64,000 nt of DNA from Bidens hawaiensis (GCA_021521415.1 JAIQDT010000186.1:1340001-1404000); one strand, 5' to 3'; positions 23,104 to 35,200 are shown, counted from the first letter of the stretch. Numbers and translations: made by a program. The notes: generated by a model from the letters alone, not told the origin.

Positions 23104-23121
23104 TGTCGCCGTTGCCGGGGA
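23104..23121 (+). promoter_or_regulatory. Primer binding site of G3 (tRNA-Asp type, one mismatch)
   Basis: TGTCGCCGTTGCCGGGGA, one base from the perfect tRNA-Asp match seen in the Athila elements, 3 bp after the LTR. Confidence 0.85.
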
Positions 23122-23237
23122 ATCAACGCGCAAAGTGCTAGTTTAGCTTAGTTTTTAGTTTTTGTTTTTAATTTTTTCTTTGGTGATTTTATGCGGGGTG
23201 TTTGTGTTTTTTTCTGTACATGTAATTCCACAAGTTG

Positions 23238-24859
23238 ATGCAGTTGAGATATTCCCGTGAGAAAGAGCCGCTCCAATTTGATCCAGAAATCGAGAAAATA
23301 GCAAGACGAAACCGAGCATCAGAAACCCATACTAAACCAAATACCCAAAATCATAACACCAAAATAAGAGACCATGAGTAACCGAAACCGAAGAGACCCA
23401 AATTTTTACCAACCACATAACCAAGAATAGCCAGTTCCACAAAACCAGAATGTTAACCATGACAGAAACCATAATCTGTTCAACCAAAGAAATGTTAACC
23501 GTAATCCCATGAACATTGATGACAACTTGTCAATCAGATCCGCCCTAGTGAACTGTCAAAGACACGCTGATTTGAGAGAGGAAAGACCTGAGATTAATCG
23601 TGCCCATGCACGGTTGGAAGATTGGCAGATATGGTATGATTTTGGTTTCAATTATGAGGAAGAGGATGAGCGTAGAGATGAACAAGGGGGTTGATATCAG
23701 CAACAAGATCTCCGTGATGACCAAGAGATTAGACAGAATCATCCGAAAAATTAGAGAGATCGATCACCAAGACGACAACAAAACCATGAACAGCCGCACT
23801 ATGATTTTTATGATGGAGTTCTTATGGAATTTGTTCCACCGACAGTCAGAGGCATTCAAAGCCATTTCATTCCACAAGTGGCTATGAATCCTCTACCGAT
23901 CATCATTCTAGTCAGACGTGGAAGAACTTTTTCGGTAAGGCAGAATAGTTTGATGGGGTTACCTACATTTCATGGAAATGCTACAGAAGAACCATACCTA
24001 CACTTGAGTGACTTCAACTCTATATGCGCACTTATTTCAAGTCAAGGCTTTACTGCGGAAGAGGTGAAGATGGTAGTCTTCCAATTTAGCTTGAAAGATG
24101 CGGCAAAACAGTGGTTTCTATCGTTGCCATCAGCTAGTATTTTCACTTGGGGAGACTTGGCACAACAGTTTTTAGATGAGTATTATACTCCACAAAGAAC
24201 CACAGAGGCCCGCAACAACATTCAAAACTTTCAGCATATCACCGGTGAAACTTTCTATGAATCATTCCAAAGGTTTAAACGATTGTTTAGGACTTGTCCG
24301 CGTCATGGAATTGTCTTATGGGAATTGATAAAGGCATTCCACGATAGTCTCTCAAATGATGATGTTCGTGACCTCCAAGCCACCACGAATGGATCTTTTC
24401 TTGCAAATGATGAAAACGAGGATTGGGGACATTTGGAGAGACATGCGAATAATTCAAAGAGACAAGCACAATCGAACAGGATGTTAAAAAGGTCGGTAGT
24501 AAAAGCAGTCGGAAGTCATGGTTCAGATGATAGAAGGGATAGACTGGAAAAGAAGATGGATAGGTTGTTCATTCCAGGTGTACAAGGAGCCGGAAATTCG
24601 GGAAAAACATACCCGGTCTGCGAAGGTTGTGGTGAGTTGGGACATGGAGTTGCGAGTTGTGGGGCAACATATGATGAAGAAGAGGTGAATTATGTTCAGG
24701 GTGAACATAGATACAATAACAACATGAACTCAAATAATTACCACTCTGGCCTCAGAAACCACCCAAACTTCAGTTATGGAAATCCAAACACCCAACATAA
24801 CCCAAACTTTCAGGGCAGTTCTCAGAAAACAGGATACCAGTCGAATCAAAGGAAGTATG
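23238..24859 (+). pseudogene. G3 gag, interrupted by a chromovirus LTR
   Basis: The probable start is ATG 23238 (MQLRYSREKEPLQFDPEIEK). A TAA near 23377 and a frameshift follow; from 23509 the frame continues, with a TGA near 23692, into a long open part beginning at 23824. Capsid motifs are VFQFSLKDAAKQWFLSLPSAS and FYESFQRFKRLFRTCPRHG, and the knuckle is CEGCGELGHGVASC, with standard CX2CX4HX4C spacing. The open frame ends inside the chromovirus LTR at 24860, so the rest of gag-pol is missing. In intact relatives this is the particle-forming Gag. Confidence 0.83.
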
Positions 24860-26208
24860 TGTCACACCCCAACCTACGGCGGAACATGCCGTGGGTGCGA
24901 TATTGATTGTATCATAGCTCAGAAGACACTAAGTAAAATACACGTGTCAATATCTAAATTATTCATTCATATATCAACGTTCAAAAACACAAATATTTGT
25001 CTCAAAAGAAATGCCGTTACAAATTGATAATAAATAACTTAAAAAAAGAAAAAGTGTTCTTCATTCATCAAGCAACCTAAAGTATCATCTAACTTCCAAT
25101 ACTTGATTCATCCGATAAAGCTACCTGCGCCATGCGTGAAAATATATATTTTGTCAACATAAAGTTGAGCATGTAAACCATAGTTATATATACAAATAAA
25201 AGGACAATTCCATGCAATAATCGTACATTACTACAACTAGTAAACAATAAATAAAATTTATCTTTTCAATCGAATCACAATGATAACGGTTTACTTTGAC
25301 GGCGTATGATCATACTAATGAGGATGAGGATGAGGTACCAACCAACATAAAAATAAACACATAGTCATATTCTCACATAACAACTAATCGAGCAATTACA
25401 ATTATGCATAAACGGAATTGTAGTGAAAACAATAAATTGATTTTGAACGCATAACGCCCCCAAAATTGTAAAGCGGTAAAAAGGGGGATGCGAATTTACT
25501 TACCTTTAATGAGTGGACTAAGTGAGGAGAGATAATAAGAAAAATAACTAGGATGAAAGCGGTCAAACTCCTCGAGGTTCACCGACAAATATTCCTTGTA
25601 TGATAACGGATTGAGGGAGAACGGCTAATTAGGGTTACAGTTCTTAACTTGAATGCAAACTGGATCTTAACAGCGGCGTAGGAGTTAATTGACTTAGGGG
25701 TTTAGGTCGCGAGGTAGAGAGGAATGTGTGGTGTCATTTAATGGAATTATAAGCGAGTTTATATAGTGTAATGAGTCAATGGCAGCCGCGGTTCATTTTG
25801 GTGTTGTTAGCTGTCAATTAGTAACCATTTTCCATGATTTAAGTCGTTGCGAAGTATTTTTGGTAGCCTAATGATTTGGTAAGGTCAATTTGATTAACTA
25901 TGCCCGAAAATTGAGGTCCAAGAAAGGGGGGGGGGGTGCGTCGTTGGTGGTGGGAGATGAAGAAGAAAAAAAGAATGTGAATAATATTTGCTAATTGGTC
26001 CTCGTTCTATGGTTGATGGTTCAAAAGTGAATTAATGTTAGTAGAGGGGTTACTTTTGTAGATGAATCATAGTTATAATCAAGTAATTAATTAAAAAAAT
26101 AAAATAATAAACACAAATGCGTGATTTATTGATAAAATACCCGAACCCGAACCCGGGTCGGGTAGTGATTACAAAACTGAAAGGGAACGAAAAACCCGAA
26201 ATGTTACA
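24860..26208 (-). repeat. 3' LTR of a chromovirus-type gypsy element (1349 bp)
   Basis: The plus strand starts TGTCACACCCC and ends ATGTTACA; on the minus strand the LTR starts TGTAACATTTCGGG and ends GGGTGTGACA, the typical form of long Tekay/Del-like LTRs. A TATATAA lies on the minus strand near 25760. A run of 11 G occurs at 25926-25936. The pol end lies immediately to the right. Confidence 0.8.
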
Positions 26209-27255
26209 GCATTAACTACTTGGACTCCATCTGGTCTTTACGTTCCCAAGTGAACTGGGACCACGTTTAGATTCCCAACGAACTTTGACAAGCAGAATAC
26301 GGCTACGCTTGGTTTCTTTGTCCATCTGATCCACGATTTCAATGAGTTTATCGATAGCACGCATAGATCCATCAATTTGTACTTCATTGAGGGGTATGTG
26401 GAGATTCCCCTCGGCTAAGCAATTCTTGAGATTGGAAACATGAAAAGTTGGATGAACGTTAGAGAGCTCTACGAGGAGGTTGAGACGGTAAGCAACTTTA
26501 CCAACCCTTTCAAAGATCTCAAACAGGCCAACAAAACGAGGAGTTAATTTGTTCCTCTTGCCAAAACGAACTACTCCTTTCCAAGGAGATACTGTGAGGA
26601 GAAATTGATCACCAACGTTGAACTCAAGAGGTTTACGGAGCTTATCGGCGTAGCTCTTTTGACGGCTACGAGCGGCAAAAAGATATTGACGAATGAGAGC
26701 GATTCGATCGGAAGTTTCTTGAACAAGCTTGGGACCGGTGATTTACAATTCACCAACCTCATTCCAACAAATTGGGGAACGACATTTTCAGCCATAGAGA
26801 GCTTCAAAAGGTGCCATGCCAATACTAGTGTGAAAACTATTATTTGTTGGAAAACTCTACAAGTGGTAAGTGAGTATCCCAATTTCCACCAAAGTCTAGT
26901 ATGCAAGAGCGGAGCATATCTTCGAGAGTTTGGATCGTTCTCTCGGATTGACCATCGGTTTGCGGGTGATAAGTGGTGCTTAGATCAATATGAGTACCCA
27001 AGGAGATTTGCAACGATTTCCAATAATGAGAGGTAAACCGACCATCACGATCGAAGATAATGGTCAATGGCGTTCCATGGCTGCAAATGATGTTCTTGAC
27101 ATAGAGTCGGGCTAATTCATTCACGGAGGACTTTTCACGGAATGGTATGAAGTGAGCTGACTTGGTCAAACGATCAACAATCACCCAAATAATATCATTG
27201 CGACTTTGAGTAGTGGGGAGTTTGGTAACGAAATCCATGGCTATGTATTCCCATT
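26209..27255 (-). pseudogene. Chromovirus pol fragment: integrase and C-terminal region
   Basis: The integrase core (27250-26840) has AMDFVTKLPTTQSRNDIIWV, FDRDGRFTSHYWKSL and TDGQSERTIQTLEDML, so the DDE residues are visible. After a stop near 26840 the same product continues in other frames toward 26209 (EALYGRKCRSP, VGDQFLLTVSPWKG, LSNVHPTFHVSNLKNCL in translation), the region before and around a chromodomain. The right end at about 27255 is a sharp junction to the ARID/copia duplication at a TTCCAAAATAA microhomology. RT, protease and gag are absent. Confidence 0.83.
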
Positions 27256-27988
27256 TCCAAAATAATGTCACCGATTCCATCACAGATAACCTGTATACTT
27301 AGATCATCAGACATATCTTGTACATGCATAGAACTTCCAGGCATTACTTCATTGACGTCCATGTTTATGTTTAGGTATTCTTCTTCCATGACCTTTCACT
27401 TGAATTGATTATTTAGGCTTATAGAAGAATTAGGGTTAGAATTATAGGTGCATTAGGATTAGGTTTCTGGAGCGAACAATATATGTAGGTTTTAGGATAT
27501 AAGCAATTTATATGTATAAGTGCATAGATTATTTGAGAGAAAATATGTAAAACAAACAAATCCCACGTTTTTGGTTGATAACATGTCAGGGTATTTAGAC
27601 ACATTGTATTGACAGTTAAATAACTGTAATACATTTACAAATAACTTTCAACAATCCTGGCGGTTTAACTAAATCCTAACCACCACTTTTATCAAAACTT
27701 TGGATAATTATAATAATATTGTTTGTGACACAATATTAATGTAAATCTTCAAGTAAATTATTCGAGCTAGAATGATGTCAATGTTTATTTTTCAACATTG
27801 CCTCCCTTAAAGTTGACATCAATCTTCCAATCTTCAATGTCTCATGATCTAGAAATCTTTTGTTCAACATTCATTTTCTTCCATCTTGGGCCTGCATCAA
27901 CTTTGTTTACAAGTTTCTCCATTGCAACCTTGCTCCCCTTGCAGACTTGATTGGCCTTCCACGAAATTTGGTTCCTTATTGTTATACT
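27256..27988 (-). pseudogene. Duplicated ARID-like N-terminus and flanking 3' block
   Basis: Contains the same start as the 20027 copy (MEEEYLNINMDVNEVMPGSS, 27389) for about 45 codons, then the roughly 500 bp block (27480-27988) shared with 18374 and 20131. Order and spacing equal the copy at 19888-20632. It runs straight into the copia LTR at 27989. Confidence 0.65.
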
Positions 27989-28317
27989 TGTTAGTACATA
28001 TTTTGTGGTTTATGATTCGTATAGTGTTTACGGTTTTGTTTTGTATAAACCAAAATGCCACAAGGGATTTTAGTGGGCTTGACGGGTTTTGGGTTTAGTT
28101 TGGGCTTGGCCTGTGTGGCTTGTACTACCCTATATATTCATATGTTTATCATTGTTTAGGGTTAGACATCACGTGGAACATCCTTTTGTAATTGGTTTTG
28201 CTAAAGGGACTTAAGTTCCAGACGTTATAATACATGTGCTTTGAAATCCATATCGTGTTATTTATTCCTTGTTTAATATAGTTCTTGAATCACCACTTTG
28301 TTTGTTTCCGCCTAACA
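27989..28317 (+). repeat. 5' LTR of copia C (329 bp)
   Basis: Starts TGTTAG and ends CCTAACA; same length and insertion site as the LTR at 20633-20961. It is followed by a leader of about 500 bp and gag. No matching 3' LTR is found after the PPT at 54754. Confidence 0.85.
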
Positions 28318-28823
28318 AAGTTTTCACTTGATATTCTAGGCTCGATTCTGATATCAAAGATTCAATAAACTGGTGTTTTTGGACTTTTTGGGTTCTTGGA
28401 GTTTTGAAGAGTGGTTTTCGGTTGTATTGTGGGTGTTTGATCATTGGAGGCCGTTGTTAACCAAAGAACACTGAGAATATCTTCTCCGTGTTTATCGGAT
28501 CTTATGGTTTGTTGAGTTAGGATAATAGTGAGAAAAATTTTCTTTGAAATACAAAAGATATCAAGATCCCTTAGATCTTGAGATTTTAATTTATCTCCAA
28601 GTTTTGTTCTCGGCTTCTTCAGTTCATGGATGCAAGGAGCTATCGATCACAACAGTCTCTCGTCCATCACTAGTTCTAGATCAATCGAGTTCTCGATAAT
28701 AACTTGTTCTCGGTAGCATCAAGTTTTCGGTAACAACAGGTTTCCAGTGATAGTGAAGGTTTCCGGCTCACTAAGGGAGTTCTCGGTGTTATTCTGATTT
28801 TCAGTTTAGTTGAATTTGCTACG

Positions 28824-31305
28824 ATGGAGTCAAAGGATAGCAATGTTTCAACTAATATTCATCAAGAGCTTGACTCGGTGATGGGAACCACGGCTTGGAT
28901 TCCACGGTTGCTGAATGCCGAAGGTTATGACGAGTGGAAGTTTAGTTTTGAGAAATACCTGAGAATGAAGGACTCCAAGGCTTGGAGGAGTATTCTAAGG
29001 GGTAATACCATTATCACTTATGAGTTAGATGATGAAGAAAAAACTGTGGCCTTAAAACCAGTTGAACAGTTCACTGATGCTGATTTTGAGAAGGTTGATG
29101 ATGATGAACAAACCTTATCCACTCTTACTCTAGCTCTGGCTGTTGATATTGCTCTTGGATTTTGTGAAATCAAGTCAGCCAAGGCTTTGTGGGAGGCTCT
29201 TACTGATTTGTTTGAGGTAAATGAAGACATGCAGCAAAGTAAGAAGGATCTACTATGTAAGGAGTTTAATATGTTTAATCACATTTTGGGTGGATCTCTT
29301 CATGCACAACTCAAAAGGTTCACCAAGCTTGTAACACGAATGAGATTGGCTAAATTGAGTTAACTCTCTTGGAAGTTAACAAGAAGCTCCTAAATTCACT
29401 TCCTCAAAGCTTGGATCTGAATGTTGTTTTAATTAAGAAGAACAAGGATCTGGATAGGATGACCATAAGTGAGATGAAGGTTCTGATCAATGCCAGTGAA
29501 ATGGATGATAAGCAATGTGCTATTAATCATGCTAACTCCTTAAACATTGCTAGTTTGAACTCATCCACCAACAATCCCTTCTCCTCCCAGGATGGGCTTG
29601 CTATGTTCAGATCCACATTGAACCAGTCCACAACTCCATTTTATCACTCACACACACCCTCTAAAGCCTCTACCAGGAACAAAGTCGCTACTCCATCAAG
29701 CTCAAGTACAAATCCAGCTCCTCAGATTCCCATAATATCTAAGGAAACTAAGGAAAACATTGCCTTGATAACATGTTTCATGAACTGTTATAACTCCTTT
29801 CTTACTTGTGACATAGTTCCACCAGTTATGTTTGTTGAACTGGATCAAATTCATAATTAAGATGTTGAGGAGATGGACATCTCATGGCAAATAGCTATGG
29901 CAGTTTTCAGAGCAAAGAACTTTACTAAGAAGATTGGCCGGAAAAACTAGGTTTTTTCAAATGACAATAAGGTGGGTTTTGACAAAGGAAAGCTCAGGTT
30001 CTACAACTGCCATGAGCCAGGTCACTTTGCTCATGAATTCACAAACCCTGCTAAGGAACCTAAAAATGAGAGGGAACTGATTCCAGTTGGACATGCGGGA
30101 GCAGCTAGGTCGAACACTGAGAAAGCTATGATGGCTCAGCAATTTGGATGGGAGGAGCAGATGAAAGCATTGAACTTCTAAGAAGAGTTGGCTAAATTGG
30201 CTCAGTTTTATGTAGTTGAAGAGAAGAATGAGACTGAAGAGAAGGTGAAAGGGTTTCATTTAGCCTTTATGGTATCTTCTACCCCTCTGTCCAAGCAAGT
30301 AAATTCTAAACTTTGCTCTCAAGCCTGTACCGATAAAGTTGGCATATATAGAATTCATTATGGTAATCTTCTTAGGGAAATGGAAGATATTAAACGTTTT
30401 AACAATACTTTTAAGGCTAATGAAAAATATTTAAAGAAAAAATAGATGCCCAAAAGGGGATATTGCCAAACTTCATGAAGATCTAAGTAGGAAAGGTAGT
30501 GTTTACATTGATGCGAAAATTAAGATAGCCAAATTAACCGCTAAACTAAACATGTCAAGATTAGAAACTGTCAAAATAGTGCTAAATTTCAGGAAACTGA
30601 GTTTAATTTTAATAAAGTTGACCTATCTAGTGTAATGATTGAAAACATAATTGAGCATCAACTTAAATACAAAGATAATAAGGGCATGGGTCTTGGGTTT
30701 AATCAGGTTCCCCTACATTCAATAATAATTACTCTTCATTTCCCATAACTAAAGAAGATGGAGAGAGGAAACATCATTGATAGTATGGTAAGAAAGAAGA
30801 AAATGAGACTGTGGAAAAGGCTCATTCAAACCCATTGAGCCTATTTTAGTCAAAAGGGTGATACTAATGTCTCTACTTCACATGCAGATGAAGTAATAGT
30901 CGAAGATTAGTCAGAGGATGAGGAAGATTTATGTGTTTTGAATAATTAAGAAATTAAGACTTATGCCTTTTCTGGTTGTGTTAAAACTGATGTTTTGTAT
31001 GGGCTATGTTTTTAAGAGCAATAACTGTGTGCTTGAACCTTCCACTTTTGTTATTGATAAAAATATGGTAAATGTTATTGCTACTAAACCAACTAAAACT
31101 AGTAAATATAAGGTACCAAAGATTATAAAAAGGTACTTTGTGTACATGTTCTTATGGTAATGATACTAAAACTGAAAAGGTTAACAAGAAATCCACAAGT
31201 CCCCAAAAATCATCGGGGTCAGGAGTTGACCATAATGTTTTTCGTGTAAAGAGACAAACTTGCAATTGTTGGGGAACTCCTGGTCACATGGCCAGAAATT
31301 GTCCC
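28824..31305 (+). pseudogene. Copia C gag
   Basis: Starts with ATG 28824 (MESKDSNVSTNIHQ) about 500 bp after the LTR. The capsid region has YDEWKFSFEKYLRMKD and KALWEALTDLFE. The frame shifts at about 29363, reopens 29369-29860, and is broken repeatedly after that. Knuckle 1 has lost two cysteines (FYNCHEPGHFAHEF, about 30000-30040). Knuckle 2 (CNCWGTPGHMARNC, about 31261-31302) ends at the insertion point of element N. The coding sequence resumes across N at 46576. Two knuckles match the S2 and N Gags. Confidence 0.8.
31301..31305 (+). other. Target site duplication of element N, left copy
   Basis: GTCCC here and at 46571-46575 flank the two LTRs exactly, the 5 bp expected for copia integration. 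Confidence 0.95.
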
Positions 31306-31773
31306 TGTAGGACCGATTCGGGACTCGGTTTCCCAACGATTCACGGGGCAACGTGTTAGAGTGCGGAATCCTCTAACACGGTGATTCGGTGGTGATCAAC
31401 GGGCACGTAGGTACGATTCCTAAAGGGGTTTGACGCCTAGGATTGGAGGAAACGACCAAGAACACGAAGAACAGTCGAGAGAGTTTCTGTAGGCTGCTGG
31501 TTCGTGAGTGTGTATTCTGTTCTCTGCATGTGAAATTTCCCAAGTAACGTTTATATACCGAAGACTCATTCGGTCGAATGAGATACTCATTCGATCGAAT
31601 GAGATCTGGTTCGATCGAATGAGATCTGGTTCGATCGAATCAGTCACTGATTCGATCGAATCAGCTTCGTTTGACATTTTTCAGTACGTTAACTTGGTTT
31701 CACGATCGTTGGTTTCATATTGAACCAACCTGATAGAACTGGGGACATACATGTGACATTTCATGTCCTAACA
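31306..31773 (-). repeat. 3' LTR of element N
   Basis: On the minus strand starts TGTTAGGAC and ends GTCCTACA. Contains palindromes TTCGATCGAA at 31590, 31610, 31630 and 31651, a variant TTCGGTCGAA at 31570, and TATATAAA at 31557-31550. Two PPTs lie just to its right. Confidence 0.95.
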
Positions 31774-31775
31774 AA

Positions 31776-31849
31776 CTCCCCCTTGGAGCCAGTTCTATTT
31801 GCCTGTAACCAATCGAGTTCTCTTGCTCGATCGTAACTCCCCCTTGGAG
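31776..31849 (-). promoter_or_regulatory. Two identical polypurine tracts of element N
   Basis: CTCCAAGGGGGAG occurs on the minus strand at 31788-31776, 2 bp from the 3' LTR, and again at 31849-31837. Repeated PPTs are a known Sirevirus trait. The nearer one should prime plus-strand DNA. A further purine tract (TAGGGGGAGAAA) lies just after pol near 38402-38413. Confidence 0.85.
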
Positions 31850-32163
31850 TTATCTCACTCTCTCTTTTCTCAAAACTAGTGGTGCATACGTTGCATCCAC
31901 AAACTCCTTTCTTCATGGAGTTCTCTCTTGATCAAATGGTACAGTCAGTCAGACTTACCATAGGTTCCGCATATCCTGAGACGCTGTCAATTGGAATTTT
32001 GGATTAACATTTAAGCACAATTGTATTAGATTTGTAGAATTGACATTAACGCATAATCTATCACAATATTCCAAATCATATTTCATTCAATTCAAAACAA
32101 TTACAATCAGAAGATTTAACTTTGAATTACAACAAGAAACAAGATAAACGAAAGACATGACAA
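31850..32163 (-). other. 3' untranslated region between env-like ORF and PPT
   Basis: About 310 bp after the stop of the second env-like ORF. I see no motif besides partial CTCCTTT..GGAG echoes of the PPT near 31903-31920. Confidence 0.5.
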
Positions 32164-33425
32164 TTAATCTTTAGTTTCTTGGGCATACTTCTTCTGTTGT
32201 TCTTTCCAATTTGATCCTGCATGTATGTCATAGGCAAAGCAAATCCTAATGACATTTCTGTACGTTAATGCTTGCTCTATGTCTTCAGGAGCATAAAGAA
32301 TCTCTGTCTTGTACAACGTATAGACATCCTCCCTTGACAAATTTGTGAGCCACATTGGATAAAAAATACGAATTGTGCTCCAGTTTCCATAGTCATTGAG
32401 CACAATAACTGCCTCATGCAGTCTTCCATCATAGTACCAATACCTGAATGATTTGTAGAAGTTCTGCTTCATCTTTCTAAGAGGAATCTTCTTCATTGTG
32501 AGTGGTGGCATGTACTTCAAAATAACTTTTGGCCTGTTGGTGATTGGATCGATCTCCTTTTTGCTTATATATCTCTTCGGCCTTTGTGGTGTGATCATCT
32601 TCCATTTTGTGTTGTACTCTTTTCGCAATACACTCTGATAATACGGGGCAAATGGAGATGAGTTGGCGTATAGCATATCAAGATAATTCAGACGGTTCAG
32701 ATCATAAGTAGGAAGGGTCTTCAAATCAGTAATACGTTGAAAGTATTCAACCCCCCTTTCTCTCTTGACAGCTACACAGTTAAGATCCTTCAGACATGCC
32801 CAAGCGATAATTTCTCCTGAAGTTCTGCGACCCTTCATCTTATATGACGTTGTATGAGGAATGGTTGGCTTCGCTTGTCGTCTGGATCTAATCTTCTCAA
32901 GAATAGCATTGAATGCTTTCTTGCATTCCTCGGTTTTCTCTAAAAAATCGGCTTGATCCGCTTCAGAAGGCTGTTCCATATTGTTTGACCTTTCTTCAGC
33001 CTTCTTCTGTATTTCCTCCTCTGTTACATTTTGGAAGAAACTTGCAGAGTTAGGAAGATCGTCATTTTGAGACGTATAGTATTCAGGATACTCTTCCTTT
33101 GACAAGTCTTCCATTTCAACTTCATCAAATTGAGAAGGATCGACGTGTGAGGGATCAGTGGCCGTTGATGATGATGAATCAGGTGTAGCAGCAGAAGAAG
33201 ACATTTGTTCTGTTGGAGGCAAAGCCAGATATTTGCCTGTTTCTACGTTGGATAATTCAAACATTTGTTCCAATTCTTCTTCTGTGAAATTATGAGAAAT
33301 TTCACCTTCTTCCAAGTCTCCACTTGCGAAGTTTCGCTGCTCATTTGGATTGTCCAGTAGAAACGTAAAAAATTCTGCTGCAGTTTTTGATTGCAGCGGT
33401 TGGACATTAAACGGATCATCGTCAC
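32164..33425 (-). CDS. Env-like protein of N, C-terminal part (second ORF or exon)
   Basis: Open to 33447 as 427 codons; the first eight codons are probably intronic, with the exon starting at 33425. The N-terminal third is acidic and Ser/Thr-rich (EEGEISHNFTEEELEQMFE, SSSTATDPSHVDPSQFDEVE). The rest is a basic, aromatic, folded-looking domain with GEIIAWACLKDLNCVAVKRE, PPLTMKKIPLRKMKQNFYKS and YPMWLTNLSREDVYTLYKTE. I see no signal peptide or hydrophobic membrane segment. I recall similar domains as hypothetical TE proteins in composites, without an assigned function. No internal stop, so it is likely still translatable. Confidence 0.7.
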
Positions 33426-33597
33426 CTGTTTGATTAAACAACCACAATTTAACAGCAATTTTAAGTAAACATATGTAATATCATAAACATGAAATACAAT
33501 ATCATTACATATGAAACTGAGTCTATACAAAAATCATCATTTAACAAGATTTAACATTTAAATCCTCACTACATTCACTCAATTCACTCTCTAGTAC
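33426..33597 (-). other. Predicted 172 bp intron joining the env-like ORFs
   Basis: On the minus strand the donor GAAG|GTACTAG (33597) lies five codons before the stop of the first ORF. The acceptor TTTAATCAAACAG|GTGAC (AG at 33427-33426) lies eight codons into the second. Both are phase 1, so splicing keeps one frame. The interval is A/T-rich and has stops in all useful frames, as an intron would. No transcript evidence. Confidence 0.55.
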
Positions 33598-35200
33598 CTT
33601 CACCTCCATCATCTGAAGAGTCAAGTTCGTCTGTGTCCACATCAACATTTGTTGGACCTTCCAGACGTAGAACATCTCCTTTCAATTCGGTTACTTTCGC
33701 CTCAAGGCTTAGATTTGACTCTCTTAGTTCCTTGATAGAAGAGCCCTGATCAGCGACAGTCGCATTCAGCTGACTGTTTTCAATTCTGAGCATGTCGTTT
33801 TCGGCTCGAAGTTGGGCAATCTGCTCATCTTTCAGTCGATTTTGTTCTTCTTGCCGTCTGTTCAGCTCTTCTTGCTCAGTCTTGAACATGAACATCTTCA
33901 TCATAGCCTTGTGAAGATCAGCCAGTTCTGTTGCAACCTGAGGAGGTATAGACATTTCAGGTTGAGGTTGAGTAGTCGGTTGTGGTGCTGATTGTGTTGC
34001 TGGTTGCTGTGTTGGTGGCGGTGCTTGTTGAACGGGAGGAGCAGCAGACGAAATCCCAACTGATTGTAACGTTGGAGGACGTGGGAGATCAGAAAATAAA
34101 CTCCGATACTTCCTTGTAACCTTCTTCTTTTGCCTCTTCGCAGGCCTTTCTTCGCCCGCAACATCCTCGGCCCTAACCTCACCAGCAAAGTGCACATCCG
34201 ATGCACTTGCTTCATCACCAGCATCCAGAACCTCAACGTTAAAGAATGAATCAGCCTCTTTTTCGGCATCTGTTCTGGTGTCTGCCGGTACCGCTTCCTC
34301 CTCAGTGTCAGATTCGTCACTGGTTTTCTGATAAGGTAAGTTCTCGACGTCTGAATCACTGGCGGCATTCCTCCACTTCCTCTTCGGAGGAGCCTTGTAA
34401 GACGGATTTGTCACGTGCCCAAAACACCGTTTGTGTGGTGGTCTTGTGGGGCGATCCTTGTAAGATTTTAAACGGTTGAGGGTTTCGTTCTTCATGTGGT
34501 CCAGTTTCACCACATCACCCTCATTTTCTTTCAGTAGACCCGGAGCTTGACTATCGACGATCATTTGCACAAATCTCGGGTACTGTAGAAATTTCTCGCC
34601 CGCCCCTTGTTTTATTGTCAGATTTTCCACCATATGGCTGAAGGTCATCTGCGAGAAGTTGTAGGGGCGGTTCATCACTAATGCAGCCATTGTGAACTGC
34701 ATGCTTTCCCTCAATTTGTCAAAACTTGTTCTTTGAGGCCCTAAGCAGTGCATCACCACGTGTGCCAGATATTTGAACTCTGGACACAGATTGGCTTTAT
34801 GGAGTAGACCGGCATTCAGGTCACCATCGTACTTCATTCTTGCAAAACATCCTCTGGTTCCAGCAGGATGTAACCCAGTAGGATCTGAATCAGCATCAGC
34901 AAATCCACAGACTTCCTTGAGGATTTGGGCAGATACAACAATTCCGTGCCCTCTAACATTGGAGCGAATTACCGACGGCACAACAGTTTTGTCGTGCGAG
35001 GCATTCCTCCAGAATTCCTGTTGAATTGACATAATGGGTTCTACTACCCTTGAGATAGGTCCGTGAATCCTGGACCATTTCAGGAATTTGATCATTGTTG
35101 CAAAGTCTTTCCCATGGCTTGCCTTTTCGTCGAGAAAGGCTACAATGTTGTGCTTGATTGATGTTTTGAAGGGAACGAAAACTTCTGCAACTTCAGCCAT
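33598..35200 (-). CDS. Env-like protein of N, N-terminal part (first ORF or exon)
   Basis: The frame runs 35215-33584 (543 codons). I favour the second ATG (35200-35198, MAEVAEVF) because a splice acceptor lies 5 nt upstream. Residues 1-260 form a globular domain with FLKWSRIHGPISRVVEP and KFLQYPRFVQMIVDSQ. A basic cluster RPAKRQKKK near 357-365 looks like a nuclear localisation signal. A Pro/Gln-rich linker spans 392-420 and a long coiled coil 430-520 (RLKDEQIAQLRAENDMLRIE). There is no signal peptide, transmembrane helix or furin-type site, so 'envelope' is a positional label only. Function unknown. Confidence 0.72.

Noticed and set aside
25926..25936. G-run as a quadruplex or PPT
   Set aside because: A single homopolymer inside an LTR; not at an LTR boundary and no further G-tracts nearby.
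26605..27036. 143-codon plus-strand frame
   Set aside because: Antisense of the chromovirus integrase, whose DDE motifs are clear on the minus strand.
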